Shown: piece by piece, positions 44,507-53,311 of the stretch
Layout: every line of letters starts with the position of its first letter
How positions within the stretch are numbered: position 1 is the first letter of the stretch
Source of the DNA: Bifidobacterium pullorum subsp. gallinarum
Lineage (GTDB): Bacteria > Actinomycetota > Actinomycetes > Actinomycetales > Bifidobacteriaceae
Length of the DNA stretch: 64,000 nt
Reading direction: 5' to 3'
Assembly: GCF_000741215.1 (NCBI RefSeq)
Contig: NZ_JGYX01000005.1
Span: forward strand, 310,001 to 374,000
Made by a program: the position numbers and the translations under genes
Notes under the pieces: generated by a model
What the model saw: only the letters and a program-made list of their open reading frames with translations
The model's database searches: none
Told to the model about the DNA's origin: nothing

Positions 44507-44541
44507 GTGTGGCCCAAACGAATTTGGGCCACACCATTTTT
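44507..44541. terminator. Intrinsic terminator below the aldo/keto reductase
   Basis: A 12 bp perfect stem (GTGTGGCCCAAA at 44507-44518 with TTTGGGCCACAC at 44523-44534) with a CGAA loop, followed by CATTTTTG on the plus strand. On the minus strand, the direction of the reductase, TTAAGTGGTCTTTTT follows. It lies 18 bases past that gene's stop. Confidence 0.85.
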
Positions 44542-44558
44542 GTCCGCTCCCCTAACCG

Positions 44559-45536
44559 TCAGCCGATGTGGCGTTCGAAACGGCGGAAGCCGAGGATACG
44601 ATCGATTTCGGCGAGCGCGTCCGCCGGCAGCTCCACGCCCGAGGCCGCCAGGTTGGATTCGAGCTGGCTGGGCTTGCTGGCGCCGACAATCACCGAGCTG
44701 ATGACCGGCAAGCGCAGAATCCATGCCAGCGCGAGCACCGGCATCGCAAGGCCCAGCCCGTCGGCCACCTTGCGCAGCACCTCGACCTTGTCCAGGTTCT
44801 CCTCGGTGAGCAGGTCGTTGATCTGGCGGTCGGCCTGCCAGGTGGCACGGGAGCCTGCGGGCAGCGGCTGGCCCTTGCGGTACTTGCCGGTCAGCAGGCC
44901 TTGTGCGAGCGGAGAGAACGGCGTGATGCCGATGCCGTAGCGTTCGCAGGTCTCTACGATCTCATGCTCGATATATCGGTCCAGCATGTGATACTGCGGC
45001 TGGACCACCGTCATCGGGTGCAGGCCGCGCTCGGAGATGATGCGCTGGGCGCGCTCGAGGCGGGCGGCGCTCCATTCCTCGGAGACGCCGTAATACAGGA
45101 TCTTGCCCTGATCCACCAGATCGCTCAACGCCTGCAGGGTCTCCTCCATAGGGGTGGTCGGGTCGAAGCGGTGGCAGTAGTACAAGTCGATGTAGTCCAT
45201 GCCGAGGTTCTTCAGGCTCCGCTCGCAGTTGGCCAGGATGTGCTTGCGGGACAGGCCGTGCTGGTTCGCACCGGGGCCGGTCGGGAAGAACACCTTGCTG
45301 GACACCACGACCTCGTCACGGGGATACTCCTTGAGCACGCGGCCGAGGAAGATCTCGGCGTCGCCGCCGGAGTAGGCGTCGGCGCAGTCGAAGAAGTTGA
45401 CGCCGGCCTCCCATGCCTTGCGTACGATCTGCGCCGCGTTCTCCACGGCCGCCGTGTCCTCGAGCCGGGTCATCCAGCTGCCCAGCGCGATCTCGCTGAC
45501 CTTGATGCCGGCCTTGCCGACGTTACGATACTGCAT
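44559..45536 (-). CDS. Aldo/keto reductase (voltage-gated K+ channel beta-subunit-like)
   Basis: 325 residues, an (alpha/beta)8 NADPH-dependent reductase. The catalytic tetrad is visible: Asp and Tyr in FFDCADAYSGG (about 51-61), Lys in VVVSSKVFFPTG (about 80) and His in IDLYYCHRFDP (about 120). It resembles the YghZ/KCNAB branch, which reduces small aldehydes such as methylglyoxal. The C-terminus shows VISSVIVGASKPSQLESN. AAAGGAACC precedes the ATG. Monocistronic, with a terminator below. Confidence 0.93.
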   Translation of the reverse strand: MQYRNVGKAGIKVSEIALGSWMTRLEDTAAVENAAQIVRKAWEAGVNFFDCADAYSGGDAEIFLGRVLKEYPRDEVVVSSKVFFPTGPGANQHGLSRKHILANCERSLKNLGMDYIDLYYCHRFDPTTPMEETLQALSDLVDQGKILYYGVSEEWSAARLERAQRIISERGLHPMTVVQPQYHMLDRYIEHEIVETCERYGIGITPFSPLAQGLLTGKYRKGQPLPAGSRATWQADRQINDLLTEENLDKVEVLRKVADGLGLAMPVLALAWILRLPVISSVIVGASKPSQLESNLAASGVELPADALAEIDRILGFRRFERHIG

Positions 45537-45836
45537 GTACGGTTCCTTTCACATGCGGGAATCGCTCCCCAATCCTCATCGTCGGGCCGGTATCCGCTGC
45601 GATATCCCACTGTTGTGCCCACCACCATAGTACATCGTTTACCTTTCTTCAACCCACCCTCCATCGAAAAGACGAAACACGATACCGCCGGTTTGCCCGC
45701 CAGAGTCAACTGAGGACACGCGCCAATCTGGGAATACGCCTCGATGACATTCCAAATAGCGAAGGAAATGCACGCATGCAGCTTGATGAGCCCGCCGAGC
45801 AGACTGGAAACGCAAACTATTAGTCTATTCTCTAGT
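45537..45836. other. Intergenic region upstream of the aldo/keto reductase
   Basis: 300 bases between the reductase start and the AlbA_2 gene stop. It should contain the reductase promoter; apart from the left inverted repeat at its right end (45819-45840) I see nothing distinct. Confidence 0.5.
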
Positions 45837-45840
45837 CTAT
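45819..45840. repeat. Left 22 bp inverted repeat flanking the AlbA_2 gene
   Basis: Two TAGTCTAT motifs 12 bases apart (45821 and 45833), preceded by AT and separated by TCTC. It is complementary at 20 of 22 positions to 47519-47540 on the other side of the gene. It overlaps the gene's stop codon. Confidence 0.8.
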
Positions 45841-47510
45841 TCGTCTAACATCCACTGTGCGTTCCCCCGTGCGCCGTCAGGCCTGATGCGGCGCTCCTTG
45901 CGTAGTTCCTGAAGCAAATAGCTCACATGCTTCTTGCGCTGTGCGTCGTTCATGTCTTCCGGGAGTGCGTGCGATATGGCGGAAACAACTTCCGCCCGCG
46001 TGCATGGACGAGTACGCAGAAACTTTATGATGAGCTCTTTGCAGATGCTCGCGTCTAACCCCTTCCGCCGCACATACTCCTCATGGGTACCGATAATCCC
46101 CGCGACTTTCGACGAGAGCGTAAGCTTCGGATAGCGGCCCTCGACAAGGCCCCTGCTGCGAAGAACCCTCGCTTGTTCCCGAGTGATAGGACTTCTCTTC
46201 TGAACGAGGTCAAGCATGAAGACTGTCTCAAGGTCCATCTCCGGCTCCGCAGCGAGCAATCGCGTATACGCTTCGTCAAGAACCCTGCCATAAATGGTGA
46301 CCGAGACACGATTTCGTTCCGAAAGGTCGTAGGTGGGCAAAGGCAGCATCCTGCCACGCTGGATCTCGTAAACGTTCCTGATACCTATAGCGTTCTGATC
46401 AATCATCTCCGTATCGACCATCGCGTCCGCAAGCAGGCGATTCCGGTAATACGGCGGCTTATAGCCGGGTTCCAGCGCCCTTTCAATGGTTCCGGGAATG
46501 AAGGAACCCTCATTCTTGAACACGAGGCGGTCCTCGTATTCCAACACGTTGATCTTGCCTGAATTTCGGTAGTCCTGATGGGCGATGGCGTTATGCAACA
46601 GCTCACGGATGACCTCAGGGTCGTATTTGTTGGCGAGGGTAGGAAATAGCGTGACCCGACTATCGAAATAGCGGTACCGCTCGTTCCTGATTTTCCCCAG
46701 CACCTTGTCCACCTGAAGGATGAACGGCGGATCGAAATGCTCATATGTCTCCACGCGTCCATCGGAGGCGTAAAGAGTCCACGTGATTCTGGGGGCCGCC
46801 CCTCCGAGGAAGACGGTCGACTCGGGGCGTCCAAGAAGCACAATCGCAGCGTTTGTGATGTGGCCGTGGACGAGGAAACCCATCTTGCGAAGCATCTCCC
46901 CCTCGTCAAGCGACTTTACGGCAGGTTGCTTCACGGCGTACTTGTCAACGTAACGCTCGCATGCGAATCGAATCGCCTCAGGATCGAGGTCGTCGAGATT
47001 CGCCTCGAATGACACCTTTTTCGACCAGTCGGGGCGCGACTGTCCCCAAATCGCCTCCAGTTTGAACCGGGGCATCTGCACAAGCGACTTATTCTCCCGC
47101 GACCACGGAATACCGCGCCACGTTGTCGGAGAGGCAAACTCGCACGGCGGTATCTGAAACGCCACCACACGTTTCCCGTCTACGTCGAACTCGTAAATCT
47201 CTTCGAATGTAAGACCGTTGTTGAGGTTCTCCGCGATTTCGTGTTTAAGGCTACGAAGCCCGACACTCGGATGTCGTTGCTCCTGCCGATAAGCAGTGCC
47301 GCATATCTCCCTCTTATTGGTCACCCCGAATAGAAGCCATCCGCACTCCATGCCGCGAAGATTCGCTTCGTTGCTAAGCGCTGAAAAGTATTTGCCCAGC
47401 TTCTCGAAATCAAAATTTCGTTTTGCTTCCTTGTATTCAACAACCTCGGTTTCCACATCCCCCAGTAGGAAATGAACAAGCGCTGGCATTTCCGACAAAT
47501 CCCTGATCAT
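45837..47510 (-). CDS. AlbA_2/Schlafen-like ATP-binding protein
   Basis: 557 residues. The N-terminal AlbA_2 (Schlafen-like) domain reads TEVVEYKEAKRNFDFEKLGKYFSALSNEANLRG at about 21-53 and GWLLFGVTN, with the usual acidic site. The middle region (about 260-400) has VIRELLHNAIAHQDYRNSGKINVLEYEDRL, the HATPase_c_4 motif of this family. Winged-helix-like segments follow (RSPITREQARVLRSRGLVEGRYPKL and RPCTRAEVVSAISHALP). Such proteins are linked to transcription control or phage defence but rarely studied. Codon use is visibly less GC-rich than its neighbours, suggesting transfer. A 22 bp inverted repeat flanks it, and its ribosome site lies within that repeat. Confidence 0.82.
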   Translation of the reverse strand: MIRDLSEMPALVHFLLGDVETEVVEYKEAKRNFDFEKLGKYFSALSNEANLRGMECGWLLFGVTNKREICGTAYRQEQRHPSVGLRSLKHEIAENLNNGLTFEEIYEFDVDGKRVVAFQIPPCEFASPTTWRGIPWSRENKSLVQMPRFKLEAIWGQSRPDWSKKVSFEANLDDLDPEAIRFACERYVDKYAVKQPAVKSLDEGEMLRKMGFLVHGHITNAAIVLLGRPESTVFLGGAAPRITWTLYASDGRVETYEHFDPPFILQVDKVLGKIRNERYRYFDSRVTLFPTLANKYDPEVIRELLHNAIAHQDYRNSGKINVLEYEDRLVFKNEGSFIPGTIERALEPGYKPPYYRNRLLADAMVDTEMIDQNAIGIRNVYEIQRGRMLPLPTYDLSERNRVSVTIYGRVLDEAYTRLLAAEPEMDLETVFMLDLVQKRSPITREQARVLRSRGLVEGRYPKLTLSSKVAGIIGTHEEYVRRKGLDASICKELIIKFLRTRPCTRAEVVSAISHALPEDMNDAQRKKHVSYLLQELRKERRIRPDGARGNAQWMLDE

Positions 47511-47518
47511 AAGCCCCC

Positions 47519-47559
47519 ATAGACTAGAATATAGACTAATTTCTTGCAGATTAGTCTAT
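47519..47559. repeat. Right inverted repeat and operator upstream of the AlbA_2 gene
   Basis: 47519-47540 is the complement (20 of 22) of 45819-45840, with two TAGACTA motifs. A third site, ATTAGTCTAT at 47550-47559, forms a perfect 10 bp inverted repeat with ATAGACTAAT at 47531-47540 (9-base spacer). The array starts 9 bases before the start codon, overlapping the ribosome site, so a bound protein would block expression. Confidence 0.8.
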
Positions 47560-47609
47560 CGCAGCTATACGGCTGCACGCAAACGGCGTAGCGTTTATGT
47601 TGGATCCCA

Positions 47610-47648
47610 CTGAAACAAAGAGAAACCCGGCGGAGGGAGCCGCCGGGT
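47610..47648 (-). terminator. Terminator-like hairpin below the RR-HK operon
   Basis: ACCCGGCGG at 47625-47633 pairs with CCGCCGGGT at 47640-47648 around AGGGAG. On the minus strand it is followed by TTTCTCTTTGTTTC. The nearest minus-strand gene upstream is the histidine kinase, ending at 48187 on the far side of the 94 bp repeats. Confidence 0.6.
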
Positions 47649-47846
47649 GAGAGAGAAGAGAGAAGAAGGGTTCAGTTATGGGGTTCTGCCAGGAACCTCG
47701 CCACCAGCCGTAACTGCTGACGACATCCATATAACCGCCCGTTGCTTGGAGGAAAATCCGCGTTTCCCTCAAAGCTCCCTGAGAGGAATGTGGCGGGAAT
47801 GTGAGGGCCAGACAACGCCGACGACACTGTGTGATTCGCCGTTTTC

Positions 47847-48130
47847 CCAACAGTTGAAGCGTCGGCGCGAACGACGTGGTTGGCGCATACTTTCAACAGG
47901 TAATCCGCCGGACAACCGTAGTCGGCCCAGCGTCAATATCTCAACAGTTGAATACCCTGCGCAAACGAGGCAGTTGGCACATACTTTTCAACAGGTGCCC
48001 CGGCAGATAATCCCAGACGACCCGACGTCAACTTCCCAACAGTTGAATACATGCCGCAAACACGGCGGTTAGCGCTAATACTTCAACAGTCGAGCAGCGG
48101 CAATCGCAAACGAACCGCCAACATAGCCGA
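47847..48130. repeat. Three ~94 bp tandem repeats with palindromic ends
   Basis: Units begin with CCAACAGTTGAA at 47847, TCAACAGTTGAA at 47941 and CCAACAGTTGAA at 48036 (94 and 95 base steps). Within each, a ~56 bp element ends with TTTCAACAGGT or a variant and contains GCGCAAACGAGGCAGTTGGC-like sequence. On the minus strand each reads CTGTTGAAA...TTCAACTGTTG. A fourth relative lies at 53175-53229. Confidence 0.8.
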
Positions 48131-48186
48131 ACAATGACGGCTGCCACCGAATGCCACCGCTCCATTCAGCGACGCATCCGGCCTCA

Positions 48187-49563
48187 TCAGCGACCAGTCA
48201 CCGCCTCTGCCCCTCCCAGCCGGCCGCGAGGGGCAGGGCCGCCAGCGAGCGAGGCCCCACGCTCCTGACGAACCTCACGCCCCGTCAGGAACGGCACGGT
48301 TACCGCGCAACTCCAATACCCCGCATCATCTCGGACCTCGAATCGTCCTCCGCGCGCCTCTACGCTGGCTCGAAGATGGTCGAGGCCGAAGCCCATGCCC
48401 AGACCTCCACGATTGTTTTGCGTCGCCACGTCATTCCCACCCACGTCCCGCTGGGGAACATCGGCACAGGAGACGCACACTTTGTCAAGACCAGCGGTGA
48501 CGGCCACAACGTAGCCGGCAGCGGGATTGGCGTGTTTCATGATGTTCGCGAACAGTTCCCGAATCACCGCACGGATCAGCTCCCCCGTCGCCGCATCCAA
48601 GCGATCCAGGCACCACCGGGGATCGGTCACCACCGTTTCGCCGGCTATGCCGAGCGCCGCTGCATCCCGCCGGCATCGGTCAACCAGGCCTCGCACGGAA
48701 TCCGCCCGTCCCCTCGCCGATACCGCCCCGGCACCCTCCCCTGAACTGACAGACGCCGGACCCTCACGTAGGGAATCATCGCCCGCCCCGACCACACCAC
48801 CCGTGTCAGCGGAGCCCTCCCGGAGCATCGCAATGACGGCGTGGGTCTGTTCGAGCGCACGACCGGCCGTCGCGCGCATCCGTCGCAGGGAATCGGCCAC
48901 CGTCGCTCCAGCCTCCGGCGTCCCCAAGAGATGGTCGATGTCCATGATGAGATACGACAATTCGTTGGTCGTCGAATCATGCAGTCTGGCCGCCACGCCC
49001 ATAGCCTCGGTGCGACGGCGCGCCTCCGCCGCACGTTGCCGTCGGATGCGCCGCCATCTGAGTAGCACCCCCGCCATCACGGGCACGACGAGCGGCATCG
49101 CTAACCACGGCATCACCGTCAGCACCCGCCACCACATCGGTCGATCCGGGAACGCGTCTAAGCTGCACAGTTGCACAATCCGCGACGCCATGGCAGCCCC
49201 CATCAACGCAATGCCCCACACCGTGCGCCGGTACGACAGCACGACCAACGGCAGGGCAATCACCACGCTCAGGGACATCGACAACCCTACCGGCAACGGG
49301 AACGCCACGCACCACGTGACCCCCAGTAGCACGCTGCCCGCCACAGGCCGGGCGATACCCGCCGCCATCGCGGCCAGCAGCACCGCCTCGGCGACGGCTG
49401 TACGCCAGTCGAATACCGGCGCGGCGAACAGCTCGATTGCCGAATCGATCGCAGCCAACAACGTGCAGGCGAGCATGACGACACGCAGATCACCGTCGTC
49501 CGTGGAACCGCGCACGCGCCCGCTCGCGGGAAGACTCCTTCGTCTGCTCGCGTCACAGCACAT
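48187..49563 (-). CDS. Sensor histidine kinase (HisKA_3 type)
   Basis: 458 residues if it starts at the ATG at 49563, which overlaps the response-regulator stop by 11 bases; a GTG near 49515 is an alternative. About five to six membrane helices in the first 170 residues ([56 protein letters not shown]) precede the phospho-acceptor helix [20 protein letters not shown] (His about 195) and a HATPase domain with [14 protein letters not shown] and [21 protein letters not shown]. It signals to the NarL-type regulator upstream. The divergent bacteriocin-type ABC genes are its likely target. Confidence 0.88.
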   Translation of the reverse strand: MCCDASRRRSLPASGRVRGSTDDGDLRVVMLACTLLAAIDSAIELFAAPVFDWRTAVAEAVLLAAMAAGIARPVAGSVLLGVTWCVAFPLPVGLSMSLSVVIALPLVVLSYRRTVWGIALMGAAMASRIVQLCSLDAFPDRPMWWRVLTVMPWLAMPLVVPVMAGVLLRWRRIRRQRAAEARRRTEAMGVAARLHDSTTNELSYLIMDIDHLLGTPEAGATVADSLRRMRATAGRALEQTHAVIAMLREGSADTGGVVGAGDDSLREGPASVSSGEGAGAVSARGRADSVRGLVDRCRRDAAALGIAGETVVTDPRWCLDRLDAATGELIRAVIRELFANIMKHANPAAGYVVAVTAGLDKVCVSCADVPQRDVGGNDVATQNNRGGLGMGFGLDHLRASVEARGGRFEVRDDAGYWSCAVTVPFLTGREVRQERGASLAGGPAPRGRLGGAEAVTGR

Positions 49564-50230
49564 GGTACCGGTCACAGTAATCGAGCAGTTCGCGGCGATT
49601 CGCCACATTGATCTTGCGCATGGCGCGTTTGACGTGGCTGTACACAGTTTCAACGCCGATACCAAGCCGGTCCGCAATTTGCGTCGTCGATAGTCTGCGG
49701 CCGTACAGGCGGAGTATTGACAGCTCCCGTTCTGAGAACGGAGGATGTTCCAGTAAACCGCCATTCCCATTCGCGTCCACGGCCAGACGGTTCGCCTTGC
49801 ACACATTCGGAAAACCACCATCGCTCGGGTACGTTGATCCGGAGGCAATGGCCCGGATCGCGCGCCACGCATCACGGGCGAAGTCCCGTTTCGGGATCAT
49901 CCCCTGCGCCCCACACGCCACGATGTCTTCCCGGTAGGCCGACGGATCATACGAGGTGACGATCAATACGGCGATCGGCGATTCGCGATGGCGGAGCCGT
50001 GCCGTCAGCTGCACCCCGTCCAGCCCGTCCATGATCAGGTCGGCAATGAGCACGTCCGGTTTGACGACGTCGAACAGGCATCGCTCCAACGCCAGCGCAG
50101 GGTTGTCCGTAGACCACAACAACCTATCACCATGCAATGCCCTGCCAATCAACAGCGTCATCATGTCGGCCGAACAGCGGTCGTTGTCCACCACGGCGAT
50201 ACGTAATCCCGAACTACGATCTCGTTCCAT
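49553..50230 (-). CDS. NarL/FixJ-family response regulator
   Basis: 225 residues from the ATG at 50230 (AGGGGGCGT upstream). The receiver domain has [15 protein letters not shown], the phospho-acceptor Asp in [14 protein letters not shown] near residue 60 and IVTSYDPS. The C-terminal LuxR-type helix-turn-helix reads [20 protein letters not shown] and [20 protein letters not shown]. It precedes the histidine kinase gene in the same operon and is divergent from the membrane protein at 50385. A 7-base-arm palindrome between the two (50278-50296) is a fitting binding site. Confidence 0.92.
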   Translation of the reverse strand: MERDRSSGLRIAVVDNDRCSADMMTLLIGRALHGDRLLWSTDNPALALERCLFDVVKPDVLIADLIMDGLDGVQLTARLRHRESPIAVLIVTSYDPSAYREDIVACGAQGMIPKRDFARDAWRAIRAIASGSTYPSDGGFPNVCKANRLAVDANGNGGLLEHPPFSERELSILRLYGRRLSTTQIADRLGIGVETVYSHVKRAMRKINVANRRELLDYCDRYHVL

Positions 50231-50277
50231 ACGCCCCCTATCGCATCGCTTTCCGGCATTCGCCCCAACCATACCAC

Positions 50278-50296
50278 TGTGACGTTTCCCGTCACA
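50278..50296. promoter_or_regulatory. Inverted repeat between the response regulator and ABC genes
   Basis: TGTGACGTTTCCCGTCACA has perfect 7-base arms (TGTGACG / CGTCACA) and a 5-base spacer. It lies 48 bases before the regulator start and 89 before the membrane-protein start, as expected for a site controlling divergent promoters. Confidence 0.6.
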
Positions 50297-50384
50297 CCGG
50301 CTTTCTCGCGCAACCGCGGACCATTAGCGTCGGTAACCACGACCACAAGGTCGCACCCATCAACGAAAGGCACAGTAATCCAAT

Positions 50385-52352
50385 ATGCATTGGGTGTATA
50401 AGATCGCTTCGATTCTGGCTGTGATTCTCGTCATTGCGACAGGCGGGTTGTATGCGCAAAATTGCGAGGACACCTACCCTTCGGGCCCTAGCCAGTGCAT
50501 CGGCATTTCCGATGCACACGGCCACACGCTGTCCGACATGTTGAACATAGCGAAAAAGAACCACGTCATGCTTGCCAAGGTCACATCGGAATCCAATGCG
50601 GAACGCGGTTTCGAACGACAGATAACGATATTCGGGCCCTCCGATACGTATGCCTCTTTTGTCAAGAAAGCAACATATCCGGATTACGGGTTCAATGCTC
50701 ACACCGTTGTGCGAAAGGGCGATGACCTTACCAATCCGCTCGGTCGTTGGCTCATCTATGGCCAGGCGGACGATGCGCAGCAAGCCGCCGACGCAATCCA
50801 CGCCAGGGGATTTGAATTCGTCAACCGCACCGCCATCAGCGCTTCCGAGCGAATCGGGAGCTTCTTCTCGAACAGTATCTCGCAAATCATCTTCGCCGGG
50901 ATTGTCATGACGTTCATCGCCGCGGCGGTATCCGCGTCGGCCTCGTCCAGAATCAGCGTGGTCCAGGAGTTCCACGGCAGGCGGCACATCAGTGTCATTG
51001 CCCGTCAAGGATTGCGGCATATGCTGTTTGCGCTAGGGACCATGCTCATCGGATGGCTGGTGTGGATCGGCATCGGGCTTATCTGTTGGCCGCACGCTTC
51101 ACCATTCGTTTTTGCCGGCCGAGTGTTCCTAGGCATCATGTCGATAACCACCATGCTCACAATGCTTGCAGCACTTGCGGCCATCATCATTGTCCGACTC
51201 GCCGTACCCGGCATCATCGCCCAAATCAATGGAAAGCGCCCATTGCGTTTTCTTATGGTGGCAAGCTGTCTAGCCACTGTAGTGGTGCTGAGTTTGACTA
51301 TGACCAGCATGAACAACGCCATCACACAACGCGCTAACACTGAGGCAGAGTCAACATCTCTGACGCAGTTACGTACATCACAGCCAGGTTTCCAGCTTTT
51401 GCTATGGTTCGTCAGCGATCAGACACAAGCGCAATATATGCCCAAGTGGAATACATTCATTGATCATGCAGCCAATGCCAAACGGATACGGTTCTCCTCG
51501 TTCCAAACGGGATGCACATGGATCGATGGCGGGCAGATGCCGAATTCGACATGCATCATCATGGATCCGGACACAGCGGAGCAACAGCATCTCCTTACTC
51601 CGTCAGACAGAACACCGGTCACCGTGCTCATGCCTACGGGAGGCACCTATGTCCCCTCATCTGTCAAGACCAATGCACTATTTTCCTATGCATTTGAACA
51701 GGAAGTCGCAGCGAGCAACCATCAATCTCTGCCGGACATCACTACACAGGACGTAACCGTCACAACCATGCCCACAAAGGCGACGCCATGGGCGTTCAAC
51801 GCAACGCCGGAAGACCGTACCACCGGCGTCCCAGTCGTCGTCCTAGACGCGCAATCGCTCAGCGGGAGCACCACGACGGCGATGGCCAGCACTGGCGGCA
51901 TGACGTTCACTTATCAATCCCGCCGGGCCATCATCGCGGCATTGCGCGACGCCGACACGCTTCCACTGGTATCGTCGGCTATTCGGCCCCGCGACGAGAT
52001 TGCCAACCAACTGGCCATCGATCAACAAGAGACGATCTTCTTCACCATTGTCGCAGCGATCGCCTTCGCCTGTTCCCTCGGCATCGGCGTCATGCTGGCA
52101 CTGATCATGTGCACCTTGCGGCGTCAAGTCATGTTCGTCGAATTTATTCACGGTGCCACGTCGCGGCTACGGTACAGCGCCATCGTACTGCTGATGCTGG
52201 CTCTTTGCGCGGCGGCGGTGCTGCCGTGTGCGCTGATGCAGCTCAACGTCATCTGTCTGGTGGCGGCCCCAGTCGCCTTCGCCATCACAACGATGGCCAC
52301 CACCATGGTTTACGATTCACGGCTCCGTGCAGACAGCATCAAGCATCCGTAA
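50385..52352 (+). CDS. Bacteriocin-associated integral membrane (immunity-type) protein
   Basis: 655 residues. One helix at the N-terminus (IASILAVILVIATGGLYA), an external domain, a group of about four helices from residue 165 to 305 (SQIIFAGIVMTFIAAAVSAS, MLFALGTMLIGWLVWIGIGLI), a second external domain, and three helices at the C-terminus. The architecture and length fit the putative immunity/permease proteins encoded with lactococcin-972-type bacteriocins, partnered with the small ABC ATPase that follows. Codon use is noticeably less GC-rich than its surroundings. Function is inferred from architecture and pairing. Confidence 0.72.
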   Translation: MHWVYKIASILAVILVIATGGLYAQNCEDTYPSGPSQCIGISDAHGHTLSDMLNIAKKNHVMLAKVTSESNAERGFERQITIFGPSDTYASFVKKATYPDYGFNAHTVVRKGDDLTNPLGRWLIYGQADDAQQAADAIHARGFEFVNRTAISASERIGSFFSNSISQIIFAGIVMTFIAAAVSASASSRISVVQEFHGRRHISVIARQGLRHMLFALGTMLIGWLVWIGIGLICWPHASPFVFAGRVFLGIMSITTMLTMLAALAAIIIVRLAVPGIIAQINGKRPLRFLMVASCLATVVVLSLTMTSMNNAITQRANTEAESTSLTQLRTSQPGFQLLLWFVSDQTQAQYMPKWNTFIDHAANAKRIRFSSFQTGCTWIDGGQMPNSTCIIMDPDTAEQQHLLTPSDRTPVTVLMPTGGTYVPSSVKTNALFSYAFEQEVAASNHQSLPDITTQDVTVTTMPTKATPWAFNATPEDRTTGVPVVVLDAQSLSGSTTTAMASTGGMTFTYQSRRAIIAALRDADTLPLVSSAIRPRDEIANQLAIDQQETIFFTIVAAIAFACSLGIGVMLALIMCTLRRQVMFVEFIHGATSRLRYSAIVLLMLALCAAAVLPCALMQLNVICLVAAPVAFAITTMATTMVYDSRLRADSIKHP

Positions 52353-52444
52353 TGCCGGGCCAGCCGGAGTCGGCATGACCGGACACGTCTGCCCCACGGC
52401 AATCCTGCCAATTCACATCACTATATTCCGAAAGAAGCATCACC

Positions 52445-53104
52445 ATGTCAGCAGCATCACAGATTCCCAACAAAACCCTAGCCGTGCGCGGCTTAACCAA
52501 ACGCATGGGCGAACGGGTCCTGTGGTCCGGTCTCAATCTGGAATTCCTGCCCGGGCAGATGACGGCGCTCACCGGCCAAAGTGGCTGCGGTAAGACCACA
52601 CTACTCAACGTGCTCGGTCTGCTGGAACGGCCCACCGGCGGGGTCGTCACCTACGGCACACGCGACCTGACCGACGGGAGCCCTCGGACACGGCGGCTCA
52701 TGCACCGCAACGTCATGGGGTTCATGTTCCAGAACTACGCGTTGGTCGAACAATGGACCGTCGCTCAGAACCTGCAGCTGGCCTTGCGCTGCGTCGGCGT
52801 GGCAGCGTCCGAACGACGCCGGCTCATACGACGCGCGCTGCACGTCGTCCATCTGGACGGGTATGACAAGCGGCTCGTGTACACGTTGAGCGGCGGCGAG
52901 CAGCAGCGCGTCGCCATCGCGCGGATCGTCATCCGTTCGCCGCGCATCGTGCTGGCCGACGAGCCGACCGCGGCATTGGACGCGGACAACCGGGCCGTGG
53001 TCATGCATCACCTACGACGCTTCGCCGACGACGGGGCAATCGTAATCTACACGACGCATAACGAAGAGGACGCCGCGGACGCCGACCGCATCATCAAACT
53101 GTAA
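52445..53104 (+). CDS. ABC transporter ATPase, bacteriocin-export type
   Basis: 219 residues, a stand-alone nucleotide-binding subunit. Walker A is LTGQSGCGKTTLLNVLGLL (about 40-58), the Q-loop FMFQNYALVEQWTV, the signature TLSGGEQQRVAIARI near 147, Walker B IVLADEPTAALD and the H-loop IYTTHNEED. It follows the membrane protein by 92 bases and resembles the LolD/MacB-like ATPases of lactococcin-972 export systems. It would drive the permease encoded upstream. Codon use is GC-rich, unlike its partner. Confidence 0.88.
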   Translation: MSAASQIPNKTLAVRGLTKRMGERVLWSGLNLEFLPGQMTALTGQSGCGKTTLLNVLGLLERPTGGVVTYGTRDLTDGSPRTRRLMHRNVMGFMFQNYALVEQWTVAQNLQLALRCVGVAASERRRLIRRALHVVHLDGYDKRLVYTLSGGEQQRVAIARIVIRSPRIVLADEPTAALDADNRAVVMHHLRRFADDGAIVIYTTHNEEDAADADRIIKL

Positions 53105-53174
53105 CGGATGTACACCGCCACATCAGCCACCTGTTCTCCGTAGCGGTTTCGTCATTCCGTCGTCCAAACAAGTG

Positions 53175-53229
53175 AACTGTTGAAAAGATGGCGCGGACGA
53201 AGGGTCCAGCGCCACCTTTTTAACAACTG
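53175..53229. repeat. Fourth copy of the CTGTTGAAAAG palindromic element
   Basis: AACTGTTGAAAAGATGGCGC at 53175-53194 pairs imperfectly with GCGCCACCTTTTTAACAA at 53210-53227 around GGACGAAGGGTCCA. The left arm matches the minus-strand start of the 94 bp repeat units at 47.8-48.1 kb. It lies 70 bases after the ABC ATPase stop and could serve as terminator for it. Confidence 0.65.
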
Positions 53230-53311
53230 ACTACCGTTACGCCGACGGCGTAGCAGCGTCGATCGGTCATCCGTTGCACGACGGACGACCGGAGTCAACC
53301 ACCCGCCAAAC

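Larger units (their letters stand above)
44047..44558. other. Intergenic region between the ABC exporter and the aldo/keto reductase
   Basis: 512 bases. It should hold the exporter promoter near 44050-44400. It also carries a lone diverged copy of the 63 bp repeat (44457-44505) and a strong terminator (44507-44541). No gene is supported. Confidence 0.6.
47511..48186. other. Intergenic region with repeats between AlbA_2 gene and histidine kinase
   Basis: 676 bases, less GC-rich than the flanks. It contains the right inverted repeat (47519-47559), a terminator hairpin (47610-47648) and three ~94 bp tandem repeats (47847-48130). Open frames here lack ribosome sites and are repeat-derived. Confidence 0.6.

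Noticed and set aside
47551-47896. Small open frames in the repeat region
   Set aside because: No ribosome sites; their sequence derives from the terminator and repeats.
47847-48130. CRISPR or coding repeat from the 94 bp units
   Set aside because: Units are similar across their length rather than constant repeat plus unique spacer, there are only three, and no frame stays open with a ribosome site.
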